This document shows positions 54,241 to 64,000 of a stretch of DNA of 64,000 bases, piece by piece. Position numbers and translations under genes: made by a program. A model generated the notes under the pieces. That model did no database searches. It saw only the letters and a program-made list of their open reading frames with translations, and was not told the origin of the DNA. Origin of the DNA: Varroa destructor (taxonomy: Eukaryota > Arthropoda > Arachnida > Mesostigmata > Varroidae); contig NW_019211454.1 of NCBI RefSeq assembly GCF_002443255.2, positions 60,908,894 to 60,972,893 on the forward strand. Direction: 5' to 3'. The number at the start of each line of letters is the position of its first letter. Positions within the stretch are counted from its first letter, which is position 1.

Positions 54241-55254
54241 CTATTAAAAAAATTTTAGGTACACTGCGCTATCTTCGGTATAATCTTCCTCGTGAAGCTG
54301 CAGCCTTTCTAGGTTATTGAGCATCTATATCGTTTACTGTCCTTATACCCGTACTGTACGTATGTATGAGTACTATACGTAGACGTAGCTGAAAATATTC
54401 AGTTTCGTTTTTACAAGTCCGATCGCTTCCAGGCTAGAATAGTTAAATCTATCTGATATATATTTATAATTTTATATTTAGTGCAATTATTATAAGCGAT
54501 TTCATATAACAATAGCTCTATTCAACATAAAGCTTGACTAGTTATGTCGAAAAGCGTGTATGGACAGTATTTCAAAAGATTAGAAAGCACTACGTGTAAG
54601 CGTAGAAGATTCGGCATGCATCTGTAAGCAGATAACATAGCTATTATATTTCTATCTTATTGCCGGAAAGTACGCCATCCTAAGCGGGTACACATAATTG
54701 AAAGTACTGGTTATAATTTTTCTTGAGGATTTCTTGAAATAATAGTTTCACGGTGGTTCACATCGAACTAAGATTCGGTACGTCATCTAGTTACGTACGT
54801 CAAGGTAGGTAGCGTTTAGTATTCGCCTCAGTCCTTGATGATATCATGCGTTTTGTCCGAATTTACTATCATTTGCCCGAATTAGTTATATTAATAATAT
54901 TCTTGCAACAAAAATTCTCATTATAAAACTCACGGACACGCGTAGCTAAGAGAAAAAATCTAGGGCCTTACATGACTGTGCATACTTTTAATAAGTTTGT
55001 ACGAACATGACAGCTGGTTCAAAATAATGATGCAGCATGGCAAACCCATCGCCTTGCATACAGCTTGGGCTCTGGCACAAGTTTAAGTTGATGAGACTAT
55101 AGGATAGGCTAGATTTACAAGCCATCAAAAGCGCATCGTTCATATCAGAGTAAAGCTGAATTGTTCACGAAGCAAAACAGAGCTCATTGACTAAGGGAAA
55201 CGAAGCCGTGGGATTCGAGACCCCTGGATATGGCTGTGGCCATTCGAACCCAAG
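54241..55254. other. intergenic between metaxin-2 and kinase-like gene
   Basis: No clear exon. The promoter and first exon of the kinase-like gene probably lie here or just beyond. Short frames near 55.03 and 55.23 kb start with ATG but do not splice in frame to the next exon. Confidence 0.45.
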
Positions 55255-58200
55255 ATGAAGATGAGGGCAAGTAATATTGAACTTGTTTCCTATGATAAAA
55301 GAAATCTGTGTAAATTAGGGCTAACTAACAAACTATGTCCTTAACGATATCACTACCTGTATATTCAAGTTCTGGTCCGGTACAAGGTCATTTCAGCCAA
55401 GTTCAATTACTGCTGTGAAAGATTCGAGTAGCTCTAGTTCTATTAAATAGTTGGTCGAATAGCCATGCATGCTAAAATAAGTATTGCTTTCTGGCTATAC
55501 GAACAGAGTATCTATCTGCAGAACATTACGCGGATTATCCATCGGTGTCGTTGACCGAGGCTGTTACCGAAAAGGAGCGTCAGCGTAGAAAAGCCATTCG
55601 TAAACATAAACTTTTGGCGGTAATCGACTCACTCGAGCCAAAGTTTGTAGAAAAAAAGTTTTAAACATTTAGATTTTGAAAGATATATTCAAGGATTGAT
55701 AAGTCTTTATTTTAGCATAATCTTCCAACTAAGCAAGACGGATGAATATAGGAAATAGCTGTTCTTTTTTGAACTAAATTTCTGAAGATCAGTATACTTT
55801 ATCACCAAAGGGCATAATTCCGTGTTAAATCTGTCCATCTCTTTGTAGCATTGCAAAATGTTGTTCAGCCCTGTTGCGTTGTTTGATGCAGAAGCTGGCT
55901 GACAGGAATGATGAGACAGATCCACAGTCGGCCCTGATTCCCCGGGAACGCTTTGGATTACAGCAGTTTTATCAGACGGCCTACCTTCTGGAGCGAAAGC
56001 TTCGCCGAAAATGCCTGACCTATCTGCACGTTCGAGAGTATCTTCACAATCTCGCCTACCTCTATGACCAGTTCATTGAACGCTTCGGACTTGACTATTC
56101 GAACGTATGTGCAGAGTGAACTTTACTACTCCAATTCTGCAGAATTTGTCATAACGGTATTTTTACAGTGGCTTCTGGCGTTGCAGTTCATTGCGTCCCA
56201 CTTGAGTATATTGAAATGCGAAGATAAGTTCTTGTTAAACAATAAGAGGTCCCGTGTTAGCGTACTCATACCGTTTTGTGTGTTTTTCTACTATCAGTCA
56301 GTGCATAGTCATGTGCAACCTGTTCGAATACGAAGTAAAAAATTACCTAAATAAAGCAAGCTTGCTTAATATATACGTTTACTTTCTGCACAAACAAAAT
56401 TTACTTTTTTCGCTTCTGTTCGGCTGTGGCTTTGCTGTAAACCATATCTATTTGGGAAGCAGCTAATCTCCAGTAATCTTCGATCAATAATACTCACTCT
56501 TGAACAGCTGACAACTCATCTCGAAAGATGTTCAGGAGTCACTCCGACAGATTGGATTGAGGTATGCTTTTAAGTTGCTGATCAGATACTTTTGAATTTA
56601 TTGATTTCTCATATAACATATCAGTCACTGCGATACCGTGAATGGGTGGCAGTATTTGAATTTAATACATTTACAACGCAAATGGCGATTGTTTCTCTGC
56701 TTTTCCATTTGCTGATGAAGAGATCTTTTCTTGTTCTACGGTATCGTTATAGTTATCCAGGTCACACAAGTTTACCTTGAGTTTGGATATCTCCGCTTGT
56801 AGAAACAGAATTTTTTACACTTCTTACTCATCTGGCATCAGAGTAAAAAAGCGCCTCCGAAACAATTCTGGATAAACACGGCATATCTTCATTATATTCG
56901 AAATTTTCTGGTTTGCTTCAGTAGTTTTTTGATGTCGTTTAGAAGTTACATGTTGTAAGTTCAATTTTTTCACCCTATAAGTGATTTTGTCGACATCGAA
57001 ATTCATTGTATGTAAAATTATGTGATTACATAATAAGGTGATAAGAAAATTGCAATAACAACAAGAAAATATCTAACGGTATACAACGCTTGATGATCAC
57101 CGAACCTCAGAAAAACACCGCAACAAATTTAATGTTGCAGCAACCATTATTTTATAGAAGAAATGATTGTATGGTTATACCATAACAAAAACGATAATCT
57201 CTATTAAGTAACATATTTGCCTATTAATCTTACGAACGTGGTAATCTTATGGGATTATAATATAAATTATAAATAAATAAATAAATAATAAATACATAAA
57301 ATTAAATTAAATTAAAAAAAAGATAAATTCAAATCCGGGCACGCACGGTTCGTTTCGTGCTGAGAGCCAGCCGCCCGTCCGTCTGATGGAATGTCTAACG
57401 TATGTACCCTTAAATGTAAGACCAGAAACGCAAAGTTCCGATGACTTCATTGTTGTATTTTTCCTTGTGGATATTTTGCATGGTCATGTACCGGTATATT
57501 ACCTGCGATGCTTTAGTAGTTTCCTAACGCTTCTGTAACACATACACTTCTGTAACACGTATATAGGTGATGCAATCATTTCTTACCGGGACAGCCAATG
57601 TCATTGAGCTTGATCGAACCTCAGCAGACACGACACCTGCGCCTAGCGTGCGAATGTTCACGCCAGTGGAAATAACAGGCACGTATTCCGTGTGCTGAAC
57701 TTGTGGTTACCGTAAATAATCGTTGTGTTTGCAACGCATCGAGCTCGAATTTGCATCCTGTTTTTGGTCACTTTAATATTGCTATTCATACTATATTTAG
57801 CTAGCCCAATACTGACGTCTATCTTTTTTCGCATTTAGAGGCAGGGGTTTTTGGCGCATCGTACGCAGCATTGCTTGGCGCTGGGCACGGGGACGTGCCG
57901 GTTACTTTTAAGATAGTCAACATGTTTACCGTACGATACAATCATTCACTCATCAACGCAACGGTATGTTGCAGTTAAAAAGATGCCTAAACCTTTGATG
58001 GTATAAGCACGCGTAATAACTTTGATAATATGAAGACTGTTTAGGAGTACGTAGCTAAGTAGGATGAAGAAAAATAATGTTGTTAACTTGCCAAGATTTC
58101 TATTGCTCAATTTTTCGACTTTTAGCAGCAGAGGAAATAAGCTAAAATTATCATTGTCGATGGCAGGCTTTATGGGGAATTTGGTGCGATGATTAGTGCA

Positions 58201-61200
58201 CTGACGCAATTATTATTACGTTCATTACATCTATTAGCTAATATATCATTTGGATGCGGTACGTCGTGCGACCGTGTAAGATGCGATTCGCGTTGATGAA
58301 AGACACGTTGCATTCATTTAAAGTAGTATTAACAACCATCTATAGAATGTCTTGAATAGCGTATCCATGCCAAACCCTTCTAGTTCGACAGTTTTTCTTA
58401 GTCGTACATCGAGAAATTGAACTGTCAACTTGATCATTTGAAAACTCCCATTTCATTCAATTATGTTTAAACCTTATTGCGGGGCACCGCACGGAAAATT
58501 CGTAGGTTGAATGGAGCAACAAGCCATGATTAAGGGCGTATTTCTTTTTGGTTGCTGCAGATGTTCGCCGAAATTGTCAGTTCGCCGTGGGTTTGCATTC
58601 AGTACTGTTCATTCGCTGCGCTTGAGGCATACGTTTCTGTTAGTGAACCTTTTGCTGGGATATCACTGTTTCGTCTAGTAAAGACTCGGGGTTGCATCGA
58701 GTCGCCAAATAATCTGAAAATAATATTGGCGCAGCTTGCGGTTGCAGTACAGCATATTCATTACCAAGGGTTCATACATCGATGTATTAAGGTAAATATG
58801 ATACATTCTTCGCTTAGCAATGATTTGACATTCTTTCGACTTTCACTCAAGAATCGTGCGTAAGATACCCCGTTTATCATTTTTGATGTACGTAGTTTTT
58901 GGCTAAAGCAGCAATTCCTGTGTCCTACTTGATATATTGTCTTAAAACAGAACACTAAAACGGCAATGCACGTCGATGCGATAGCTGTCGCTGCGCTTAA
59001 TTAAGCCTAAAATTCTCTATTGGACAAACAAGGCACTAGAAATAGCTTCATTCGTTAGGAGATGTTAAGTAATTGAACTCTAGCTCAAATGCGTAATGAA
59101 TATTGCAAAATAACATGTCGTTATCAGTTTAATTTGAACAATCATTTGACGTACGAGCCCGTTGTTGGGTTTCTTCATGTTTCAGATGAAGAAATTGCAA
59201 CACCTAAGTTTCCGAAACGAAGAGTCTTTAATGTTTGATTTGCACGTTTACTGGTGCTTAATAGTGAGCTTTTCTTTTTAGCCGTCGTGTGCGCAAGTGA
59301 ATTCCCGAGGCCTCGTTAAAGTGTGCGACTTTAGCAAATCCAGGGTCTGTTTAGGTCGGTTCTCGTCAAACAAATTTCGTAGCTATGATAGAGGTACGGT
59401 GGCCGAATTCTCTGACAAATCCCGAGTCGGCAGTCTGAATTATATGGCACCGGAAATGCTTCAACGTAAAGCCTACGGCAGAGCAGCAGATTGGTGAGCA
59501 GTCTTTTCCGTGTCGTTTATTTTTTTGAATTGGTTTTCTATTATTAGTAGACCAGTGCCCGTGTGAAGCTTCGCAGAGCATCATTCTTCTGCTCGTGCAA
59601 TGCAGGAGGTCTTTCAAAAATATTATTGCACACATTAGGTGTCCGGGTTGCAAGGGTTGTAAAATCTAAACACTTAAACGCGAAAACAATTTTTTTTTAT
59701 GTTTAGTTCGAAATATTGTTTACTTCAACGGTAACCACCATGAAGCTCGTGTGAAACTATTACATGGGACGTTTTATTCAATTCCTGTTGAATGATTCAA
59801 CTTCCTTCATGCATATGTACAGATTATGTGAATGAGGAAAAGTGTCATTTCAACAGGTGGTCCTTTGGAGTGACGGCATTTTCGCTTGCGACAGGCAGGA
59901 TTCCTTTTAAAGGAAACACATATGCTGAGCAAAAAAAAGCAATTTCGATTGCAAATTACGACTGGCCAAGAGAAACGTGTCCCGGTGTCACCTCTAAACT
60001 TCGTTCGCTTGTTAAAAAATGTCTCGTTACCCGACCTCAACGTTAGTTCGTCCATCTATTAATTTAAATATAAATTCATTAGTGGGATTAACAACGATAA
60101 CTTGAACACAGGACTTGTTCACAGGAACATGCGTAAGCCTAAGAAACCTTCGAGTGTGTTGATGTTTCATAGGTTTGTTAGAGGAACCCCAAACAGGTCA
60201 GTCAAGGCGCACCCGGTTAGGCCCTTATTGTCCTTAATGCTGTGCCTGATAAGAGGTGTTTTTAGGGACTTGTTCACATTGGACAATATTTAAAGAGCCT
60301 GTAAATGTATTAATGATATTGCTTAATATCTCTTATTTGAATTAGTTTTAATTTTTGCATAGATATTAAGTGATAATAATGCTTGTAATTTTCTTTCTTA
60401 GCGTGCAAATCGACTTGCGATCTTGTAGAAAGAGCTCCTATTTAATGGTCAATTTTCATGCAAGTTTGTTTGACAAAACAGATTGACAAGTAATTGAACT
60501 TATCCCATTTGCAGAGCGGTTATGTTCAGCGTCATATCGAGACCTGTGGCGCCACACTTATTTTTCAGGTCTCGACATCGATCATTTGCAGTTCAGTGAA
60601 CAACTAGCTGACATGCCTGTTATCGACGAGATAAGAGCTACCTCTAGAATGACGATGGAAAATAGCCAAGCGTCTATTTCGTTTGAAGAACTCATTGTAA
60701 ATGCGGCGCGTTTATTATGTAAATTACGCATATCGTACAACATTATATTAATTTTATTAAGTCATATATGGAATAGAGCGCAGTGACATTAATGTTCTGT
60801 CTACACACACTGAATGGGACCATCACAGCATCGAGCTACTTGATTGTAATTAATCAAAAAAGAATTATGTAACACAATTGACTGAAACAGGGGATGAGCG
60901 AAGCCAAAGTGATTATGCATCTTTACGAATTCTTCCAACGTAGGATGTGACGTAAAAGCTCAGAACTCATTTTTAAAAAAGTTAGTAATTTTTAGAAAAA
61001 TTCAGAAAGAAAATGTTTTTTCCTTTTTTGGGTAAATCGCAAGACTTAGGAAGTAAAACTTGACAGATTCAAAAAAAAGACAAAAGCGAGAGACCGAAGC
61101 GATATAGAAAAGTGCTTTTAATTATATAATAGTCATTTTATCCAAGCTTTCATAAGAGAAGCAAGTCTTTCAGTAAAGTTGTGGTCCAATTTTTGTGGAG

Positions 61201-63236
61201 GTATGTAAATCATAATAATCAATCGATTAAAATGTTTACTTTGTGGAAAAATTGGTACGTAGATATACACAGAAAGAATTAAAAAATGATAGGGGAATTG
61301 TACGGGAACGATATGATATGTACATCATATCGTTCCATAGAGATATTTTCCCTTGTAGTTTTACCTACTCACTTGTCAAAGAGGTTCTTGAAATTTTATG
61401 ACCACTACATATAACATCATAATCTATTTTCTTCGTGAATCTATGCAACCTAAAAAATGATCGAATAATTCCAAGTTCTAACCAATTCTCGGATCGAATA
61501 ATAGTACTCGATTGTAGTCAGCTTGCTTTGTTTTTTGTTGTCCGTACTTTATTGATGAGTTTGATCACGCTGAGCGGAACTCACGTTTACTATTTTACAC
61601 GTGTACTCACGTGTAAAATAGTAAACGTAGGTCCCTTTATCAGAAAACTTTTCCGCTTTTTATTCAGTAAAAAGAATCGATAAAAGTGTTGAATGACACT
61701 TGGTACTAGTTGGTAAAATCGCCGGCAATAGTCGTTCCTTTCTAAGGCTTCTTTTCGACGAATTTTGAGCGTGTAGTTAAGCAATGATGACCCCGTTATA
61801 AACTCCTAGTTAAAAAGCAAATACCTTTTCCATACACACAGATAGCGCATCGTACGCAGTATACTCCGACCTTGACAACTGGTTTAACTTGAAATCAGTA
61901 GCTTTAAAATTTGATACGAGTATATACGTAATACAATGTTTATGACTGCAAACGTAATATTCCGATAGTGATAAAATGAGGATAACATTTCGATTTACCG
62001 TTCTGTTAATTTATAACATTTTGTTAATTATTTCTTAGGACAACGAAGAACCTAACCCTTTGTTTACTTTCACATCGCCGGGCTTTGTTCGGGCGATACG
62101 CAAACTCTCCGCTAACGAAAAAATTTCTCCAGAAATTATCCGAGACCCTGTTATGTTCTTCAGTTTGGATGAAACCTGTCAATACCGATTCCACGGTAAG
62201 AGAGATGAAAGTGTCAAGCCGTGTCAACCACTCTTTTTGTAGCAGTTATTTTCTAAAAACCGCAGTGCCATGATCAATTACTCACGGGCAGTCATCAGTA
62301 TTGGCTAGTATGACACGCATATGTACATATGTGATATTAAAGTTGTTTTCAGCCTGCTCATACATTATACATTATACAGTTTTTTGGCAGTTTGGATTTC
62401 TGTTCTATCCTTATTGTTCCCATTTAGAAATTGAGCGAATTCGAATGTCTGAAAACGTAAGCTAGCCCAAAAAACAGGTTTCTTAGCTGGCCTTCGATTT
62501 AAAGATGCTTGCTTAGTTATTTGTGTCAGTGAGCCAGTGCTGCCCAATCAATAAATTTTAAATCTTACCCTTCAAATTCAGAACTGAACCTTGAGGAGCT
62601 TAAAATTGACAAAGTTAAACAAAAAACTGAGCATTTCTAAGCAATCTTGTGTATTATTTCAAAATGATTCAGCTTAGTTTAAAAGGTTTGTGCTGTATAA
62701 CCATTGCCAATATCTAAAGCAGTGCACTATGTAGTACTATATACAGCTACGAAGTATTGATGTGAAGTATTTTCTTTTTTGAAGATAAGGCTATCCGAAG
62801 GGCTAGTAACAGCTCGAAGCATCTGCAACAGCAACCACGCAGTGAGGAGAGCTCAAGCACCACAAGCTCATCATCTTTTCAACGACTTGTTGGCTCAGAG
62901 GAACTACCATATAATAGTGACATTAAAGGCCATAGAACGCGTCCTCTCTCTAAAAAGACTACTTCCGGGAAAGCTACGATAACGGCCATTAAAAGTTTAG
63001 GGCCTTCTGTACGAGCAGTATCTGCTGGAAGGTCGTTTCTCGAACTAGTGCGAAAAATGGAAAGTGGAATGACCTCAGGAAGCTCAAGTGCGCCGAAACG
63101 TTATTCTCTTTCGAATCCAGTATCAGACAAAAATACCAGTACCGCTCTTGTATCGAACATTATTAGGGCAAACGATAAAAGACATCGAAGAGGACCTAAA
63201 CAAAAGGAAGCGCATGCTTTCACAGACAGATGCTGA
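55255..63236 (+). CDS. divergent AGC-like kinase, probable pseudokinase
   Basis: Exons supported by splice sites and phase: 55522-55619, 55892-56104, 56508-56561, 56625-56651, 57567-57689, 57841-57963, 58561-58791, 59282-59493, 59857-60041, 60515-60696, 62039-62195, 62785-63236 (TGA). A 5' mini-exon 55255-55270 (MKMRA plus one base) fits the phase, but the start is uncertain. About 690 residues. The N-terminal 150 are helical and charged, family unknown. The kinase domain spans about 57.67-60.6 kb: AGVFG in the glycine loop, VTFKIV with the ATP-binding Lys, SPWVCIQYCSF, GFIHRCIK, then KVCDFSKS, YMAPEM, ADWWSFGV and an AGC-like RL..ASYRDLWRHTYF end. HRD is HRC, the catalytic-loop Asn position is Cys and DFG is DFS, so catalysis is doubtful. 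The last exon is Ser-rich and basic. An optional exon at about 56169 was left out. Confidence 0.82.
57257..57322 (+). repeat. (TAAA)n-rich microsatellite before SINE copy
   Basis: Irregular TAAA/TTAAA units ending in an A-run, directly upstream of the SINE fragment in an intron of the kinase-like gene. It may be the A-rich tail of an earlier insertion. Confidence 0.7.
57326..57440 (+). repeat. tRNA-derived SINE, 5'-truncated copy 3
   Basis: It begins inside box B (TTCAAATCCGGGCAC) and continues with GTTTCGTGCTGAGAGCCAGCC-type body sequence, then TCTGATGGAATGTCTAACG and CAGAAACGCAAAG, matching the copies near 4.26 and 41.07 kb. It sits in the intron 56652-57566 of the kinase-like gene, in sense orientation. 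Confidence 0.75.
61305..61336. repeat. perfect hairpin, 13-bp stem, 6-nt loop
   Basis: GGAACGATATGAT (61305-61317), loop ATGTAC, exact complement (61324-61336). It lies within the intron 60697-62038 of the kinase-like gene. Confidence 0.9.
61583..61628. repeat. perfect hairpin, 21-bp stem, 4-nt loop
   Basis: The left arm 61583-61603 (starts ACGTTTACTATTTTAC, ends ACGTG) and right arm 61608-61628 are exact reverse complements around the loop TACT. It lies in the same 1.3-kb intron as the hairpin at 61305-61336, about 250 bases downstream. Transcribed, it would form a very stable stem, but the loop is too small and the stem too short for a standard animal pre-microRNA. Confidence 0.95.
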
Positions 63237-64000
63237 GAACCTTTACGGTGCGTCTTGAAAAACCGGTAGCTGCCGTCCTAGTGCAAAGGTAAGGCTCTTA
63301 TTTTGAAATCTTGTAGCTAACCTGTAAAACGACCTAATAAGCAGTGAGACCGGATCAGATTGATGCAACTACTTAATGAGCCCATCCCATCAGGTCTACC
63401 CGATGTGTCATAGATGTAAGGCTACAGTCGGTTACGATTTGCGGAGTGCTAGGAGTAACAAGTATTAGGATTCGCGACTGACAATGGCATTATTTAACTA
63501 TGTTCACTGACCCACCTTGACCATGACGAGACAGGCAGGACGACGATGGATTTAGGATGAACCGTTCACGATGGCCGGTAGTATGATTTATAGTAGGCTT
63601 TCGTGACATGATATGTGGTTTGTCTTAAACGCATCAAGATACCCGCAAGCAAAGTGCCCACGACAAGGCTAGACTAAATACAACCAAGAGAGATAGAGCA
63701 CGGGTTGCCATCATCGGCACAACCACAAGCCTATTCGCTAAAGGAAACTGCGCTGTACAAGAGCTGACGCCAAAAGCATTTTTGTCTAATAAAGATCAAC
63801 TGAATATGCGGAAGGCAACGATGCTGCAGCTAGGTGGGAAGAATAAGAGCTGATTTTACGTATGAGCCTAAGTAGGGCCACCTGAGAGGTGCTACAGTAG
63901 CGTCCGTGCCCTATCATTGATACGAATAAAAAGCCTGTAATCATAAGAACTCGTCGGTGTTGTGCAATAATCTAAACAATACAACTAACACGAAGAGGAA
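63237..64000 (+). other. 3' flank of kinase-like gene
   Basis: Probable 3' untranslated region and beyond. AATAAA hexamers occur at 63788-63793 and 63925-63930, either of which could serve as a polyadenylation signal. An open frame without ATG runs from about 63631 to 63852 but shows no recognisable domain. Confidence 0.4.

Noticed and set aside
56169..56354. Extra exon of the kinase-like gene after a good TTTTTACAG acceptor
   Set aside because: The frame is open, but I found no convincing phase-0 donor. Skipping it joins 56104 to 56508 in phase.
57531..57562. Tandem duplication CTTCTGTAACAC as a regulatory element
   Set aside because: Two 12-base copies just before an acceptor; too short and isolated to support a role.
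1..64000. Prokaryotic operons, CRISPR arrays, riboswitches or Rho-independent terminators
   Set aside because: The window is eukaryotic with spliced genes. No spaced direct-repeat array exists, and the hairpins lack the T-tract and gene-end context.

Overview
Eukaryotic genomic DNA, A+T-rich (roughly 60 %) and gene-poor, with spliced genes, (TA)n and other microsatellites and a tRNA-derived SINE. CpG is not visibly depleted. GT-AG introns of about 0.1-1.3 kb, an SLC22 transporter and a metaxin-2 of exactly the animal length point to an animal, most likely an arthropod. A mite-like genome is my guess and cannot be proved from this window.

Layout. 1-45.5 kb holds no gene that I can name. It contains SINE copies near 4.2 and 41.0 kb, a guanine-rich tract at 6.5 kb, microsatellites, several perfect short-loop inverted repeats, a decayed non-LTR retrotransposon reverse transcriptase on the minus strand at 28.2-28.9 kb, and a few unassigned open frames (7.8-8.65, 18.8 and 34.2 kb). 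45.5-64 kb is the gene-bearing part, and all three genes are on the plus strand: (1) a four-exon SLC22-type organic cation/carnitine transporter of 586 codons (45514-48202); (2) a four-exon metaxin-2 gene of 263 codons (52451-54024); (3) a gene of at least 12 exons (about 55.3-63.2 kb) encoding a helical N-terminal region, a divergent AGC-like protein kinase domain and a Ser-rich basic tail.

The exons were joined by reading splice sites and checking that phases agree. MTX2 and the SLC22 gene close perfectly. The kinase gene is phase-consistent from 55522 to its stop at 63236, but its first exon is uncertain. The genes show no obvious joint pathway: a plasma-membrane transporter, a mitochondrial outer-membrane import/sorting component and a kinase-like protein. 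The strongest item for follow-up is the third gene. Its catalytic loop reads HRC instead of HRD, the catalytic-loop Asn is Cys and DFG is DFS, while the ATP-binding Lys and the APE motif remain, so it looks like a pseudokinase fused to an unassigned helical domain. A second item is the run of perfect hairpins, including a 21-bp stem with a 4-nt loop inside an intron of that gene.
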